Shown: positions 47,501-58,925 of the stretch, piece by piece
Position numbering within the stretch: the stretch's first letter is position 1
Layout: the number at the start of each line of letters is the position of its first letter
NCBI RefSeq assembly: GCF_018139145.2
Contig: NC_059476.1
Span: 5,369,501-5,433,500 of the forward strand
DNA length: 64,000 nt
Direction: 5' to 3'
Origin: Gymnogyps californianus
Lineage: Eukaryota > Chordata > Aves > Accipitriformes > Cathartidae
Notes under the pieces: generated by a model
What the model saw: the letters and a program-made list of their open reading frames with translations, nothing else
Database searches by the model: none
What the model was told of the DNA's origin: nothing
Program-made: the position numbers and the translations under genes

Positions 47501-50500
47501 AGCATACAAAGTGTGCCCAGGATTGTCTCCTAGCCACCTGTTTGCAGCTCAGGGACTTTCTGAGCCCCAAACGGTGCCTTGTGTGGTGATGCAGGACAGA
47601 AAGATTTCTGCTCCTAAAGAATGCAGGGCACACAGGTCGTATCTGACTGTTCCTTACCTCCGCTCAGCGTAGACAGCGATGTTGGAGTTGTTAATGGCTC
47701 AGTACTCTCTGTGACTGGGGCAGATGTGATCAAGTCGTCTGTTGCTGTGACAGAATAATCTGTTGAAGTTTTGAGGAAAAAAGCAGTAGGAACAATGAAT
47801 GATAATGAGCAAACATGAATATGAACCAGAATTAAATTTTTGGTTAAAATGATCTGGATTTGTCATTTTGCTAGAAAAGGGTGAAAATACAGGAAGCTTT
47901 GTTTCAGAGAGCAAACATGGACTTATCCCTTGTACTTCTACCTGAGCCTCTATCACCGCATAATACCATGATAAATAAATATTTTAAATTTAGATTTTTA
48001 AGCTTATTAGCTACTGGAGAATGAAGCAATGTATTCTAGCCCTCTTTATTAAATCTTCATTACATACACTTTCCATACAGTATGGCTTTCCCTTAGACTT
48101 ACAATTGATTTTGCAACTATACCTTTGTCTTTGTAAGCTATGCTTAGGCTTCCTGGTGTAGATACTGCCTCAGTCTCTTCACTTACTGAAGTGGATGCAA
48201 AGGAGGGTGTTGAAGGGACTGTGAAAGAGTTGAGGAAATACATTATTGGAGAAAAACATCAATCAGTGATAGAAACTGGAGCTGATGATTGCTGATATGA
48301 TTTTGATTATGTCCTTGAAGGAAAAGTGAATTGGATTGTAGCCTCTAAAATTTGGTAGTTTGAGTCAAAACTTCAAGTAAATAATTACTCAGGTAAGGTG
48401 ATATTTTGTTAATATGATGATAAGGATCTAGGCAGCAGATCTGGGGGCTTAGGCAGCAGGCATTCAAGTGAACTTTCTGCTGATATTCTCCATAGGCAGC
48501 CCACAAAACAACTACAACGTGGTGTGCTTTACACTCTCCCATCATTAGTTCCTTGGTGAGAGACTCCAACAGGGATGAGTGGGAAAGTATGGAGAACCAG
48601 CTTCTGTACTGTGTCAAGTGGTGGCATCTCCCTCTTTAAGACTGGGAAAGAATTATCAAAGATTATTGAATCTTTAAAGGAAAGATGTCCCGTCTGATTT
48701 ACTCATTGATTCTCTCCGCTTCCCAGTCAAAAGCACTGATATTTGGGCACTTTTGCTGATACCTAAATTACACAAATAGCAAAAGCAGCTTAAAGCTCCA
48801 AATTATTCATAATTACATATCTCCCAAACTTTGACAGCCCAATATTTTAGAAATGAAGGGTTTAGAAGCTGGATTCTTTCTTCACTGAGACAATTAGCAG
48901 TTGACTGATCTTAACCTTCATACAGTTATTGTAATCCTACCAATGTAATCTATTTTAAACAAACTTAAACACTATTATTATTATTAGATTTTATGGCATA
49001 GTGTCTGTTCTTACCTTCAGAGCTGTGCAAGGGATTTCTGGAGCTGAGGTACTACAGTCTCCTGTAAGTTGGGTGGGGGAAATGGATGATTCTGCAGTAT
49101 TTTCAGAGGCTGTAAGGAGAAGGAAGAAACATGGAAATGAGAGGGAAAGAGCATTCAGGTAAGGCTGAATGACTGAAATCAGCTCTTGATGAATTTAATT
49201 GCCTTCAGGCTTTCTGGAAAAGGGAGCCTGTGTATTATTTGTTTCCACATCCACTGACATGGCTCAGAAATGGATCTTCACGTTAATGCTTTGCATTACA
49301 AGCACCAAAAAAGTTTCAGACTTCTTTCACTGGGAGTGAGAAAAGCAAAAGGAGTGTGAGAAGCAAAAATAGAAATGAGTGTTTTAACTTGGCAGTAACA
49401 TTTATTGGTATATAGTTTCCGAACACTGCAACGGGGCATGTTTTGTCAACTTTGTTAAGTTCAAAAAGTGAAATAACAAAGGGCATTCTGGTTCTGTAGA
49501 GGGAAATGTTTATTACAGCTGTTCCTGGCTTATCCGACTGAAAGTCTTTCTCCCAGAGGTACAGTAGTCATTGGAGGAAGGAGGGAGAGGCTGTCAGGAC
49601 TGACACTGATATACAGCATCTGTTTTTCCTGCAATTCTCCGCCGGATCTCCTTGCCCTGTGGAGCATCACCATTAGCAGGTGGGAGCCATGCCGAAGAGA
49701 GGAGGGAGGCTGGAGGGAGAGCCAGCTCTCTCATCCCCAGCTCGCTGGGCTGAGCCTGCGACATCCTGGGCCACAGGTTGGGAGAGGCTGAATCTGAGCT
49801 GAGAAATCCTCAGGAGGGAGTACAGGACCTGCTGTTCATTGTGGACTGGCTTGACAAGAAAGCCCAAGCCTGGAGGCTTAGAAATTGTTTAGAATCCACA
49901 TAGGTAATGTTATAAATGGTGAGAAACATGGACTGGGTGGCTTTTTCCTGAGTCACGCTTCTTAAAGAAATAAAAATGATTTCCTTCAGATTCTGTGGTT
50001 CGAATTCTGCACCGTTCAGCTTCCCCTGAAGCAGGCTTTGCCTGTAGCATTTGCAGCTCCCGACTGGAGTAGCGGTAGCAGTGTTAGTGACAGCCTGCCC
50101 ATGCTGCCAGAAAGCCAGCGGGTTGGTACCAAGCAGATGAAGTTCATAGACAAGCATCAGCTGCACTGAGAGACGGCGATTTTGCAACATTTCTTGGCAT
50201 CGCCACTGACGTCCCCTCCTAACCAAAACTTATAACCATGTTTTTCTAACATGCTGCATGTTGTGCAAATGCCCTTTACCTGTCTGCAGCGTAGTCAGGA
50301 TTTCTGATGTCTTGCTTTCCTCCGTGACGGCGGTGGAAGCAAAGGAGGCACCTGTGCTACCTGAGGAGGCTATAAGTATGAGAAATGAAATGGTTGCAAG
50401 TAGCAATTAAAAGCACAAGTGTGATTTGAGGAGCTTGTGACTTGCTTTAGGTCTCAGGCTCGATAAAAACCTGTGTTATCAGTCTGCTAAATAACTGGGG

Positions 50501-53500
50501 AGGGAGAGGTCCAACTGAGGGAGATGAGCGCAAATGCCTGGCTGGGCTCCTTAAAGTTTTTGGAGTTTTTATGAATCTTGGACACACAAAATCACAATGA
50601 TCTGGACACTTTTGCTTTACAAAATTGTAAGTGTAGTATTTATAGCTACAAGCTCAGAGGTAGTAATCATTAAATGCATATATTCCTAATATGTCCTGAC
50701 AGCCTGATATTTTTCAAGTGAAGATGTAAGGGCATTGTTCCTTCACAGAGATGTTTAATTTGTAGTTGTCTGCTGTGAATATTTTACAGATTTACATGGT
50801 CACATCTTAATTCAGCTGAAAAACCCAAATTAACGGAATATTTGTTCTAAATAGCACTTGCAAAATGGCTGTTCTTACCTTTATAAACTGTGGTTGGGAT
50901 TTCGGGAGCCGATGTGGCAGTTTCCTCTGTGATGACAGTGGATGCAGAAGACGTAACTGAGGTCAAGAGAAAGTTGAGGAAATACAAAGAAGAGGAGAGA
51001 CTGGCAGCAATTAGGAGTGAACATGTGAACTGAAATCTTGATGAAAGTAAGTAGACAGGGGCTTTGCAGACAGTGAGTCAATGCATAGCCTTTTATTTTT
51101 GCTGAAAAAAAGACTTTCACCTTCATTTAATATTTAATAATAAGGATAGTAGATATTCCTGACTGCATTCTTTTACTACTAGAGATGCAATAGTCATTTG
51201 GAAAGGTGCAAAGTGGCCATGGTTAGGGGAAATAAAGAATGAGCTTTGTCTTGTGCTTTGGAAGTGACTTTCAACACGCAAGGGTGCCTCACCTTCCTCG
51301 AGGGTTGTCGAGGTCCCTGGAGCAGATGGTGTCTCAGCCCCTGCTGGGCTTGAGCTGGGTGCAGAGAAGGAATCTGCAGAGGTGGCTGGGGAGTGGGGAA
51401 ATATGTTACTAAACAGAATCGCCTCCATGTAAAAGACAAGACATTTCAAGGATCTGTGAAATCATTAATACTTCAGGCTTCATGGAAAGGAAAGTCAGCT
51501 CCCTGGACTTTAACCTTCGGTAATGTGGCTCAGAAGAACATCTTCCAAGTAGTAATTATAAGTGAACTTGGGAGGCTGATGCAACCGGTGCACCTCTCAG
51601 CAGGGTATAAACACACCTTATTTCCATTCTACCTTTGCACTAACTTAAGAACTAGGAAAAATTAGGCAAGATTATTAAAAGAATTGAAGGTGAAGAAAAT
51701 ATCCAAGTAAGAGTGCCTCAGATGAACTGATTGTAAAGATTTCACCATACACACATGCAGTCTTGATAATTGTATATGCAGGCAGGCTTAATCACATGCC
51801 CGTTTTCCCTCCAACCACATTTTCCTATGAAAATGGAGATGGTGGTGGCCATTGGCTCTTCCAAGGCTAATTACATGCAGAGCTACTAAACATTTTTACT
51901 GAATTCCCAATGTTCCTCCTGTCTGCTCTAAACAAATCAGATATATCACTCAAAATTTCCGCACATGACATTTGCAGTTTGTTTTTTTCCCTTGCCTTTG
52001 CCAGCAGAAGTCAGGGGTTCTGCGGTAGGTGTCACAACAGTGCTGTCTGTGGAAAATGTTGATGCAGAAATGGAAGTTTGGGACTTCTCTGAGGATGCTG
52101 GAAGTTAGAGGAAATAAATTATTAGAGAACTGTAGGAATGGTCATGAGAACTGAGACACTGGTGAAATAATTTAGACACCAGGTTTTGTGCAGCACTGGG
52201 TTAATGCACTAGACCTTAACTTCTGGTAGTGCGAGTGAGATTTCTGTCGAATAACGGCAGTTCTACATGAACTTCAGAGATATTTGCCAGTGGTGCCATC
52301 AGTGCAGAAATAGATGTGCAGAACATGCAGGAACAGTTCAGGGCTACTACGATGTGTTTTTGTGGGTTCAGTCTTGAGGAGAAGTGATTTTGGGAACCAG
52401 TCTTTCATTTCTGTGCTACATATGATAGAAAACTGGATTTTAGCACCCAGTCCTCTGTGGCTGTGTATTATGAAAAGCATAATTAACTTAACGCTTAAAA
52501 ACCCCAGGAAACATGAGTAAAGTCTGTACTTTAAGGTTTCCAGGGTGCTATGATTATTTCAGGAACAGTAAAAAAAACAGGAGTCAGAAACTTAGACCTG
52601 GAGTGTTAAGACTTGTCTTATATTTTCCCTAATTATTAGTAAATGAGTGGCAAATATAGTTCCTACGAGCTATCCAAAGAACAGAAATAATGTTACAGTG
52701 GATGAATAAATAGTAATTTGGAGCAATAACTAGTAATTCAGAGCACGTACCTTTCTAGAATACTGTCTGCCAAGGAGCTGTAATCACATGATTTTTGAGT
52801 TAAAAATTAGTCTCTGAGCATTTAGGGAGACCGTGAAGAGCTAACGGACTTATGCCTCAAAAGCCCTGCCCTACCTGATGGTGCAACTGTGGAGCGTGCC
52901 ACAGCTGTGAGCATCAAAAAAAAGCAAAAATTTACTTTTATTGTGCAGTTATTTATATTGCTTCAAAATAGGCTGCTTCTAGCTATGCAATCTTTGATTT
53001 CTGTTATGTTTATGACAAGAGTATTAGTTTTTATTTTCAATTCAGACATGCCTGGTTCACATCTGGATGTGCTTCTATCTCCTCTTAACTGGTTGCCTTT
53101 CTTATCTTGGGAACGGCCTGTAATCAGATGTTGACTAAAGTGGTCCTGAACTACCTTCTCTTCACCATTTTCATACTCAGTGCTTGCTGCTACCAATCTT
53201 GGTATTTTGTCCAGGACATCCTTTTTTTCCTTGATCATGCAGACCAGCCTAAATACAAGGAGCTGCCACGTGCACACATTTCAGCTCTAGTCTGATTTCC
53301 AAGCTCTGCTGTGATGTTTCTTGCATTTATGGTCAACAGGAAAACCCAAAGACATTTTTAAGAGCGTGTAACTTATTTTTTTTTACCTGAACAGATGACG
53401 CTGACATCCTCATTGTGTCCACAGTTATGTGTGCTCCAGCCGGCGTGCTGACAGTCCCACAGGTAAGATTCAGTTCCTCTACACTGCACATCATCCAGGT

Positions 53501-56014
53501 GGATGTCGTCTCTGCCAGGGCCAAAGTAAGACTGTCCCAAGACAGAGACAACTTGACCGCAATCAAGTTGTCTGCATACAACACTGCCACTCTTCATACT
53601 GAAGTCATCATCACAGACTGTCCCCCATTTGCCTTCATGGTAAACTTCAACCCTCCCGGTGCATCGGTCCCCTCCAGATACCAGTCGCAGTTGTGGCTCT
53701 TCTGAAACTAAAGCAAAAACTGGCAGGTAAACATCTCAATTTGTTTATTTCCAGGGTATCTAAACTTCTTACATCTAAGCCTGCATCCCCATCTGTGCAG
53801 GGATGGGCTGCCCAGTGTTTCTGTGTCCCCAGTAGCCGGGGCTTACTGGGGAACGCCTGCAGTGCACAAAGCAGTACAGGGCAGGGAGCTGAACAGCAGA
53901 GCCCAAATCAGTGTGGTTAATTCAGCCCTGTTCACATGGCTCTGCTGCGTACAGGACCCAATCTATCGCAGTAGGTTATCGTTGGCTGTGCTGGTGAGAT
54001 AACCAGCTCACCCAGAGCTGGCTCATGTAACTCTACAGGTGTGCCCGCTATGCTTACACTCAGGAGTGTGTCTCACCCTCTTACCTTTGGGTTTAAATTT
54101 GTCTTTTATCCATGTTGAAAATTTCTTCCATAGTGAGTTTTGGTCTCCATTTGCTGAGTCTTCCGGTGAGTTCCACCACAGACCACTTGCTGTGGCAGAT
54201 AAGAAAACATATTAGCATTGATGTAACATATCACAATTCTAGGTATATTGTATGTTTTGCTGTGAGATGGTACCCGGTATGTGTTGATACAGAGTTGGAT
54301 ACAGTAAGTGTTGGTATGTGGTGTGTTTTCAAAGCAATCCTGTGGTTCCTCCCTGTGTCTGGAAGGACATGCTCATTTCCTCATAGTTCAGTGGAAGACG
54401 GCTGTAGAGGACCTTATTTCATGGCAGCACAAAGAGCGAAGGGATCTGACCCCAGAAATCCTCATGTACATCCTTCACCTTCAGTGAAGACATGGGCTTC
54501 TGGGAGCTGAGCTCTGCCAGATTTCACTGGGGCAGTAGAAAGGGTTACTTACCTTTGCCATGTGTGGTTACCACAGTAGCAGGGGAGGCTGTGGACCATT
54601 TGTCTGTGCAGACCGTGACAGTTGTTTCGGCTGACAGCCCAGCATGTTAGCGTAAATCTTTGCAAATGCCTGCTCAGGTCTGCATGGGAAGCCCAACTTT
54701 GTCTAACTCTGCAGTGAAGAATATACTATATACTGCTCAAGGTATTTAAAAATAGATGTTTGATTAAACCAGACCATGGCATCATGGTTCAGATACCAGG
54801 GGATGAAATGATCTTCCAAAACAGGATACAAACCTGTGGTCTGGTAGTGTGGTTTTGATAATTTGTAGTTTTAGTCACATAAATATATTTGAAAATCTAC
54901 TTGTATTCACTGAAAGGAAAAAGGACTTAGGCTGCCAGGGGTCAAAGCAATGTTTTCAAATGGCAGCTTTTAAAAATAATATCCTTGCTCTTTCAGAATT
55001 AGCATGCTCCGAAGAGCTGTGCCTGATTCAATCACTAAAATCAGGAGAAATTTCATTTGGGGATTTTTTTTCTTTTTTTTCAAATTGGCATTTGATCTTC
55101 AGACACTCACTTTCACAGACTTTTACTTTAGTGATACTAAAGTCTTGGGTATGCAAGACAAGATCCTAAGTGATTTTTCCAGTCAAAGTTAATCCAGTCT
55201 ACATCAGGTCGAATCAAAGACAAAAGTGAACCTATAGAATAAGGACAAAGCTTATAGAGTTGCTGAAGTGCTGGGATTTGACCGCCTTCTTGAAATGCAG
55301 CTTAGTCCTCTCTGATGCTGAACTTCCCTCTGGATTGCCTTTGCTCTTCTCTTATAAATAATTCGATATAACCAATCCCTTAATCTACACTCCATGAAAT
55401 TATCTCTTTTTGTAAGGGATTGACAAGACTTTATTCATAGTGTCCATGCTGATAATTAAATATCAAAGTATCTCAATCAAACTAGCAAGATTATAAGGAA
55501 GGTTTGGGGTTATTGTTGTTTGAAGTTTGAAGGAACATGGCACTGCAGTAAAGTATATTTCCATCTGGGACTGGCAGGCTGCTCTGTGTTTCTTTTTCTC
55601 TCTTTCTCTACATTTTTAAATGTACAGTATAGAAGAATTGAAATTCAAAACTAGAACATTAGAAGAAGAATGTTTAGAGAACAACTTCCCCAAATTATTC
55701 CCCTCACAGAAGAGAAACAAAGAAAATATTCTTCAGCACCTTCAGTTTTGGAATATAACCTATGGATTTGATCTGAATCTTTGAATTAGAAGATAAATTA
55801 AATCAACAATTTTATGGTACAAAGCTTGTCAGTAATATTCTAGGAGACTCTTTGCCACCACTTCCCAGCAAGCCAGTCTGTATTAGTAACTAATTCTGTC
55901 TGTAACATTTCCCTGCAGGCATGAAAATATTTTAGACACAGTACCTGGTTCAGATAGAAGAGTAGCACTTAACAGCAGCAACCAAGTGAGACTCACTTGA
56001 AGGTCCATTTTCAT
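33269..56014 (-). CDS. DMBT1-like SRCR/ZP secreted glycoprotein gene, ZP part damaged
   Basis: Twenty-four coding exons with compatible splice phases run from the ATG at 56014 to TAA at 33269: 56014-55945, 54603-54553, 54189-54085, 53701-53387, 52904-52875, 52097-51996, 51385-51293, 50956-50879, 50369-50280, 48218-48123, 47744-47658, 43819-43496, 42452-42411, 41941-41630, 40083-40051, 39576-39544, 39054-39013, 38208-38176, 38028-37996, 37879-37820, 36933-36898, 35514-35438, 34540-34188 and 33485-33269. The total is 2712 nt (904 codons including the stop). Order: signal peptide, short linkers, SRCR1, Ser/Thr-rich stalk, SRCR2, SRCR3, second stalk, ZP remnant. One in-frame TGA (34399-34397, codon 762) and one skipped frame-breaking exon (49109-49015) spoil the model. 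DMBT1 is a mucosal pattern-binding and epithelial-differentiation protein; the CUZD1 neighbourhood supports orthology. I infer either a gene with a decaying ZP end or a sequence error at the TGA. Confidence 0.75.
36898..40083 (-). CDS. DMBT1-like stalk region II: seven micro-exons, partly tandem-duplicated
   Basis: Exons of 33, 33, 42, 33, 33, 60 and 36 nt at 40083-40051, 39576-39544, 39054-39013, 38208-38176, 38028-37996, 37879-37820 and 36933-36898, all phase 1-1. They encode Thr/Pro/Glu-rich pieces: [58 protein letters not shown], an [16 protein letters not shown] piece and [12 protein letters not shown]. The first three and next three are copies of one another (see the duplicated blocks). 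Confidence 0.65.
37490..38105. repeat. Tandem duplication, copy A of exon-bearing block
   Basis: Matches copy B (38669-39645) along exons and introns, for example GAATTTATATCGGTGTAGTG against GAATTTATATTGGTGTAGTG, TGGTGTAGTGTGTCTGCC and the splice regions. It contains the exons at 37879-37820 and 38028-37996. Confidence 0.8.
38669..39645. repeat. Tandem duplication, copy B, with about 390 bp extra sequence
   Basis: Homologous to copy A at an offset of about 1180 bp up to about 39110, then interrupted by about 390 bp of different sequence (39111-39500), then homologous again through the exon at 39576-39544. It contains the exons at 39054-39013 and 39576-39544. Confidence 0.8.
40978..41562 (-). 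other. Long unassigned open frame in an intron
   Basis: An uninterrupted minus-strand frame of 194 codons plus stop, inside the intron after SRCR3. The C-terminal half is plausible protein ([13 protein letters not shown] hydrophobic stretch, then [20 protein letters not shown] and a Cys/Arg-rich end), but I recognise no family. No acceptor or donor giving a fit to the neighbouring exons was found. It may be chance, an alternative terminal exon or an old retrocopy. Confidence 0.2.
41630..41941 (-). CDS. DMBT1-like SRCR domain 3
   Basis: Phase 1-1 exon of 312 nt. It encodes [67 protein letters not shown] and [13 protein letters not shown], again with eight cysteines. The acceptor is CTTTTCCAAG. 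Confidence 0.93.
42411..42452 (-). CDS. DMBT1-like linker exon between SRCR2 and SRCR3
   Basis: A 42-nt phase 1-1 exon (acceptor TTTCCTAG, donor GTGAGT) encoding [14 protein letters not shown], a short Pro/Thr linker of the kind that separates SRCR domains in DMBT1. Confidence 0.65.
43496..43819 (-). CDS. DMBT1-like SRCR domain 2
   Basis: Phase 1-1 exon of 324 nt. It encodes [67 protein letters not shown] and [13 protein letters not shown], with all eight group-B cysteines. Its third codon positions are much richer in G+C than those of SRCR1. Confidence 0.93.
47658..52904 (-). CDS. DMBT1-like stalk region I: array of small Ser/Thr-rich exons
   Basis: Seven small exons, all starting and ending in phase 1: 52904-52875, 52097-51996, 51385-51293, 50956-50879, 50369-50280, 48218-48123 and 47744-47658. 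They encode only Ser/Thr/Pro/Ala/Glu-rich sequence (for example [20 protein letters not shown] and [13 protein letters not shown]), consistent with an O-glycosylated mucin-like spacer between SRCR1 and SRCR2. Because all are symmetrical, any can be skipped without shifting the frame. The exon at 52097-51996 uses a GC donor. An eighth exon-like copy at 49109-49015 breaks the frame. Confidence 0.7.
49015..49109 (-). pseudogene. Frame-breaking stalk exon (likely decayed)
   Basis: Acceptor CCTTACAG and donor GTAAGA frame 95 nt that encode [15 protein letters not shown] and [13 protein letters not shown], similar to the end of the exon at 50956-50879 ([13 protein letters not shown]). Its length is not a multiple of three, unlike every other stalk exon. 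Next to the sister exon one base appears missing near the 3' end (49015-49023). Inclusion would shift the frame of SRCR2, so it must be skipped, or the sequence has an indel error. Confidence 0.55.
53387..53701 (-). CDS. DMBT1-like SRCR domain 1
   Basis: One exon of 315 nt, phase 1-1, encoding a complete group-B SRCR domain: [63 protein letters not shown] and VICS. All eight cysteines of the group-B pattern are present. These domains bind polyanionic microbial surfaces and host ligands. Confidence 0.93.
54085..54189 (-). CDS. DMBT1-like exon 3: Trp/Lys-rich amphipathic segment
   Basis: A 105-nt phase 1-1 exon between acceptor CTGCCACAG and donor GTAAGA. It encodes 35 residues with [11 protein letters not shown] followed by a strongly cationic, amphipathic stretch [16 protein letters not shown]. 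It is not a known SRCR, CUB or ZP segment. The preceding small exon (54603-54553) encodes a Thr/Val-rich linker, [14 protein letters not shown]. Confidence 0.65.
55945..56014 (-). CDS. DMBT1-like exon 1: signal peptide
   Basis: ATG at 56014 (CGCAATGAAA context) starts a signal peptide with core [13 protein letters not shown], ending EPG at donor GTACTG in phase 1. A second ATG two codons later is a possible alternative start. A TATA box lies about 37 bp upstream. Confidence 0.82.
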
Positions 56015-56050
56015 TGCGGTTGTCTCTTCTAACCTGATGCAGTTTCAGAA

Positions 56051-56056
56051 TTTATA
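56051..56056 (-). promoter_or_regulatory. TATA box of the DMBT1-like gene
   Basis: TTTATA on the plus strand reads TATAAA on the minus strand, 36 bp before the ATG of the signal-peptide exon. The spacing mirrors that of CUZD1 and predicts a 5' UTR of about 10 nt. Confidence 0.55.
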
Positions 56057-57377
56057 ATAAATGAGTTCTGGTCTACCCCAAAGGTGTGTGCTGTGCAATT
56101 TGATCTTTCTTCCTGGACTTCCAGATCAATGCCAAGGAAGTGATTTACTGAGTATTTTCATTTCACAGGGTACATCCAGACATCCGGATAAGTAGATCCA
56201 GATCATGGTGCTGTTCCGGACTGGCTACCAAGATCTTCCCAAACACTCCCCAGGCGCCTTTGTGGCCGTGTGTTGATGATGTGGTTGTTCCAGGAAGCAA
56301 TGATTTACTTTTGGAGATTAGGCTGTTTGGTAAGGATTCTCATACCACCAGTTAAGTCAATTTCCAATTTACAACCATACTAAACCAGATTAAATTGGTG
56401 TGAGGATTGTGCCAAAAGAAGATTAGCATCCTAAAAATGTCAGGAAAGTCTCAACCAAATTCTCTCTGTCCACTACAGATCACTCCTCTAAGAAACAATT
56501 TCTATGCTTTTTCGTATTTCTCTGACTCCTTTTTAACCTGGGACTAGATCCCTCCAGCATGTTTCAGATCTGCAGTTCTCTCTCTCTCTCACTTGCAGCC
56601 TACAGAGCAATAAAACGGCTGCAAGAGATATTGGCCAAGGCATGGTTGGGTAAGAAGAACTGTTTCGGGGGGTAGATAAGTAGGGCTAAACTACAGCAAC
56701 CAAGGAAATGGAGCAAGATAGGGCCAGAGAGTGCTAAATTAAGCTAAAACTGTGCAAGTCAAGAAATCTACGTAAAAACAGAGGGGCATGACCAGCTGCT
56801 ATGCTCTGTTCTGGGGAAGACCAGTATAGACTGAAGTCATGGGGCCCTATGCCATGATCTACACTGATTTGCTGTAATCCCCAAGAAAATGGTGAGCACC
56901 GATGGAGCACAGTAGGGAAAATCCAAATGATCCTTATGAGCCATGAGGTTGCTGACAGGAATTAGTCACCTTCCATACTTTACAGTAACCACAAATGCTA
57001 GACAAGATGAAGACTCCACTGACAATTTATGTCCTGCTCTCCATCTACCAGTTTCACGGCTGGTATGTTTCTGATCAAACCAGACTGAGATTGTCCCCTT
57101 GTCTTCAAAGGGCAAGCACACATGCTATCTGACAGTCCTGTGTGTTACATCCCTCGTAAACATAGACTGCACAGAGCCTAAGGAAGTGGAGCCTTTGTCT
57201 GTTAGGACCTATGAGACATGCTTTTGGGTCTGTGAGATATTACACAAAAGAGTCGAGGCACAACATATTTTTCAGGTGAAGAGGAGAAACTAGAAACAGG
57301 TTTTTATTCTACTGGCAAGAGATATGTGATCATAGGATGAGAGGCAGAAGATATTGCAGTGCCAGTATAAATACAAA
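56057..57377. other. Stretch without supported gene, 5' of the DMBT1-like gene
   Basis: Presumably promoter and upstream flank of the DMBT1-like gene. It has a short (TC)n run near 56579-56590. No coding exon was recognised. Confidence 0.45.
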
Positions 57378-57737
57378 TTAATAAAGGACTATGAGAAAGC
57401 ATGAAAAAAAGTCATCATGAAGAGGAAATATACAACAGGTCATGCTGGAGATTAACCTTTGCCACCTGTTTTCATGGTATCTTTTCAGATTAGGTGACTT
57501 GCATGAAAAAAGGGGAATCCCACCTAGAAAGGCTGGATTGGAAGGATGAATCCCATCCTGTACAGCTGGAAAAGATTTGCTTCTAGCAAAGCCATGGATC
57601 GAGCAGGATCCCTCCAGCCACACAATCTTCTCCCTGGCATGAGGTGGTGGTGTCAACACCACTGTGGCCTCTGATACCCCAAAGGATGCCTCCAGCTCTA
57701 CCTCGCTCTGTACTGTCAGGGAGAAGATGGGTCTCAG
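57378..57737 (-). CDS. Candidate exon of an unrecognised gene
   Basis: After the acceptor CTCTCTCTAG at 57738 there is an open frame to 57378 with protein-like sequence: IFSLTVQSEVELEASFG, VSEATVVLTPPP, KIVWLEGSCSIHGFARSK and FLGGIPLFSC. The true 3' border is unclear; a donor-like AACAG/GTGGCA is near 57468. It is on the same strand as the exon-like blocks at 58926-59014 and 60151-60670. I do not recognise the family. Confidence 0.35.
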   Translation of the reverse strand: MRPIFSLTVQSEVELEASFGVSEATVVLTPPPHAREKIVWLEGSCSIHGFARSKSFPAVQDGIHPSNPAFLGGIPLFSCKSPNLKRYHENRWQRLISSMTCCIFPLHDDFFSCFLIVLY

Positions 57738-58925
57738 CTAGAGAGAGAAAAAAAGCAAAGCTAAATTTTCTTAGCTGATTAAAAAATGAACATCAATTCT
57801 TTCTTTCCGCGAATGCTTTTCTTATTTTCTTAGCACAGTACGATGTGTGATATCTATCTAGATATCCATGTTCTTACCTTCACAATACCTGCTTGAGCAA
57901 AACCAATCAAGTCAAGTATCTAAACTCCTAGTTCTGCGTGTGGGTATTACTTGAATTCAGTGTCATTTCCTGAAGTGACTAAGTGGCTTTATGGTAGATC
58001 CTTATCAGTATATCTCTATCCACATAGCTCTAAGCTGGGCCTGAACAGTACGGTATGCACCAGCTTCCTTTCCTGGCAGCAATTAAGCTATTTTATACAA
58101 ACATTTTTCACTTTTGAATGAAAAAGAAATTTTAGAAATAGTCCAAAACTCCAACTGAAATCTCATTAAGGTTTTATTCTCAAAACAATGATGAACAATT
58201 TTGTTTTATCTTGTGATTTGACCCAGATCTAAGTGCTCTGGATTTAAAGATTTGGATCTGAACAAAGTCACGTAGAAGCCACAGAAGTCTGATATGCATG
58301 TGCCATTTCAATGCACTTCATATCCATCTTATAACGAAAGTATTTCTTTGGCTGCTGCTGAACTTTCAATAATATTCTCTCTAGGAAGTGTAGAGTCCTG
58401 TAGAAATAGCTAATGTGTCAGTCTGGTGGCTCAGCTAAACAGTGCTCAGCAGTAAAGCTACTTGTCCAAGAAATCCCATGCAGCAGGAGCATGGGTGTTA
58501 ATGGAGAGAGCGGACATAATTCACGTTGTCTAGTTGTAGGCATATAATCTATTTATAAACTAAGCTCTTAATCAGTGGCATTTCAGTGCACCTCTATTTG
58601 GAGCCTCGATATAGGGATAGGAAAATATGGGGAACATGGCTGAATGCAAATGTCTTGACTATGAACAAGCATCAAGATTTGCTTTTTCAGCATTCCTCAG
58701 TCTTTTATAAAACAGGTCCCAAAGAAGACATTAGTCCCAGCGGACATGCGGAGGGCTGAGGACTCCACTACCCAGCTCTTGCCTAGTGAGGCTGGATCTC
58801 ACCTTAGGCTATTTTACACCATATCTAAGAAGTAACGGTGGTAGGTGCGAATGCTAGCAGGGGCAGAAGATTTGTACAGCTAATCTGTAGTGACAGATGA
58901 CAAAGAATGACCGGCCTCCACATTA

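Noticed and set aside
49810..50226. Minus-strand open frame of 138 codons
   Set aside because: It is intronic to the DMBT1-like gene, with no family resemblance and no splice borders; likely chance.
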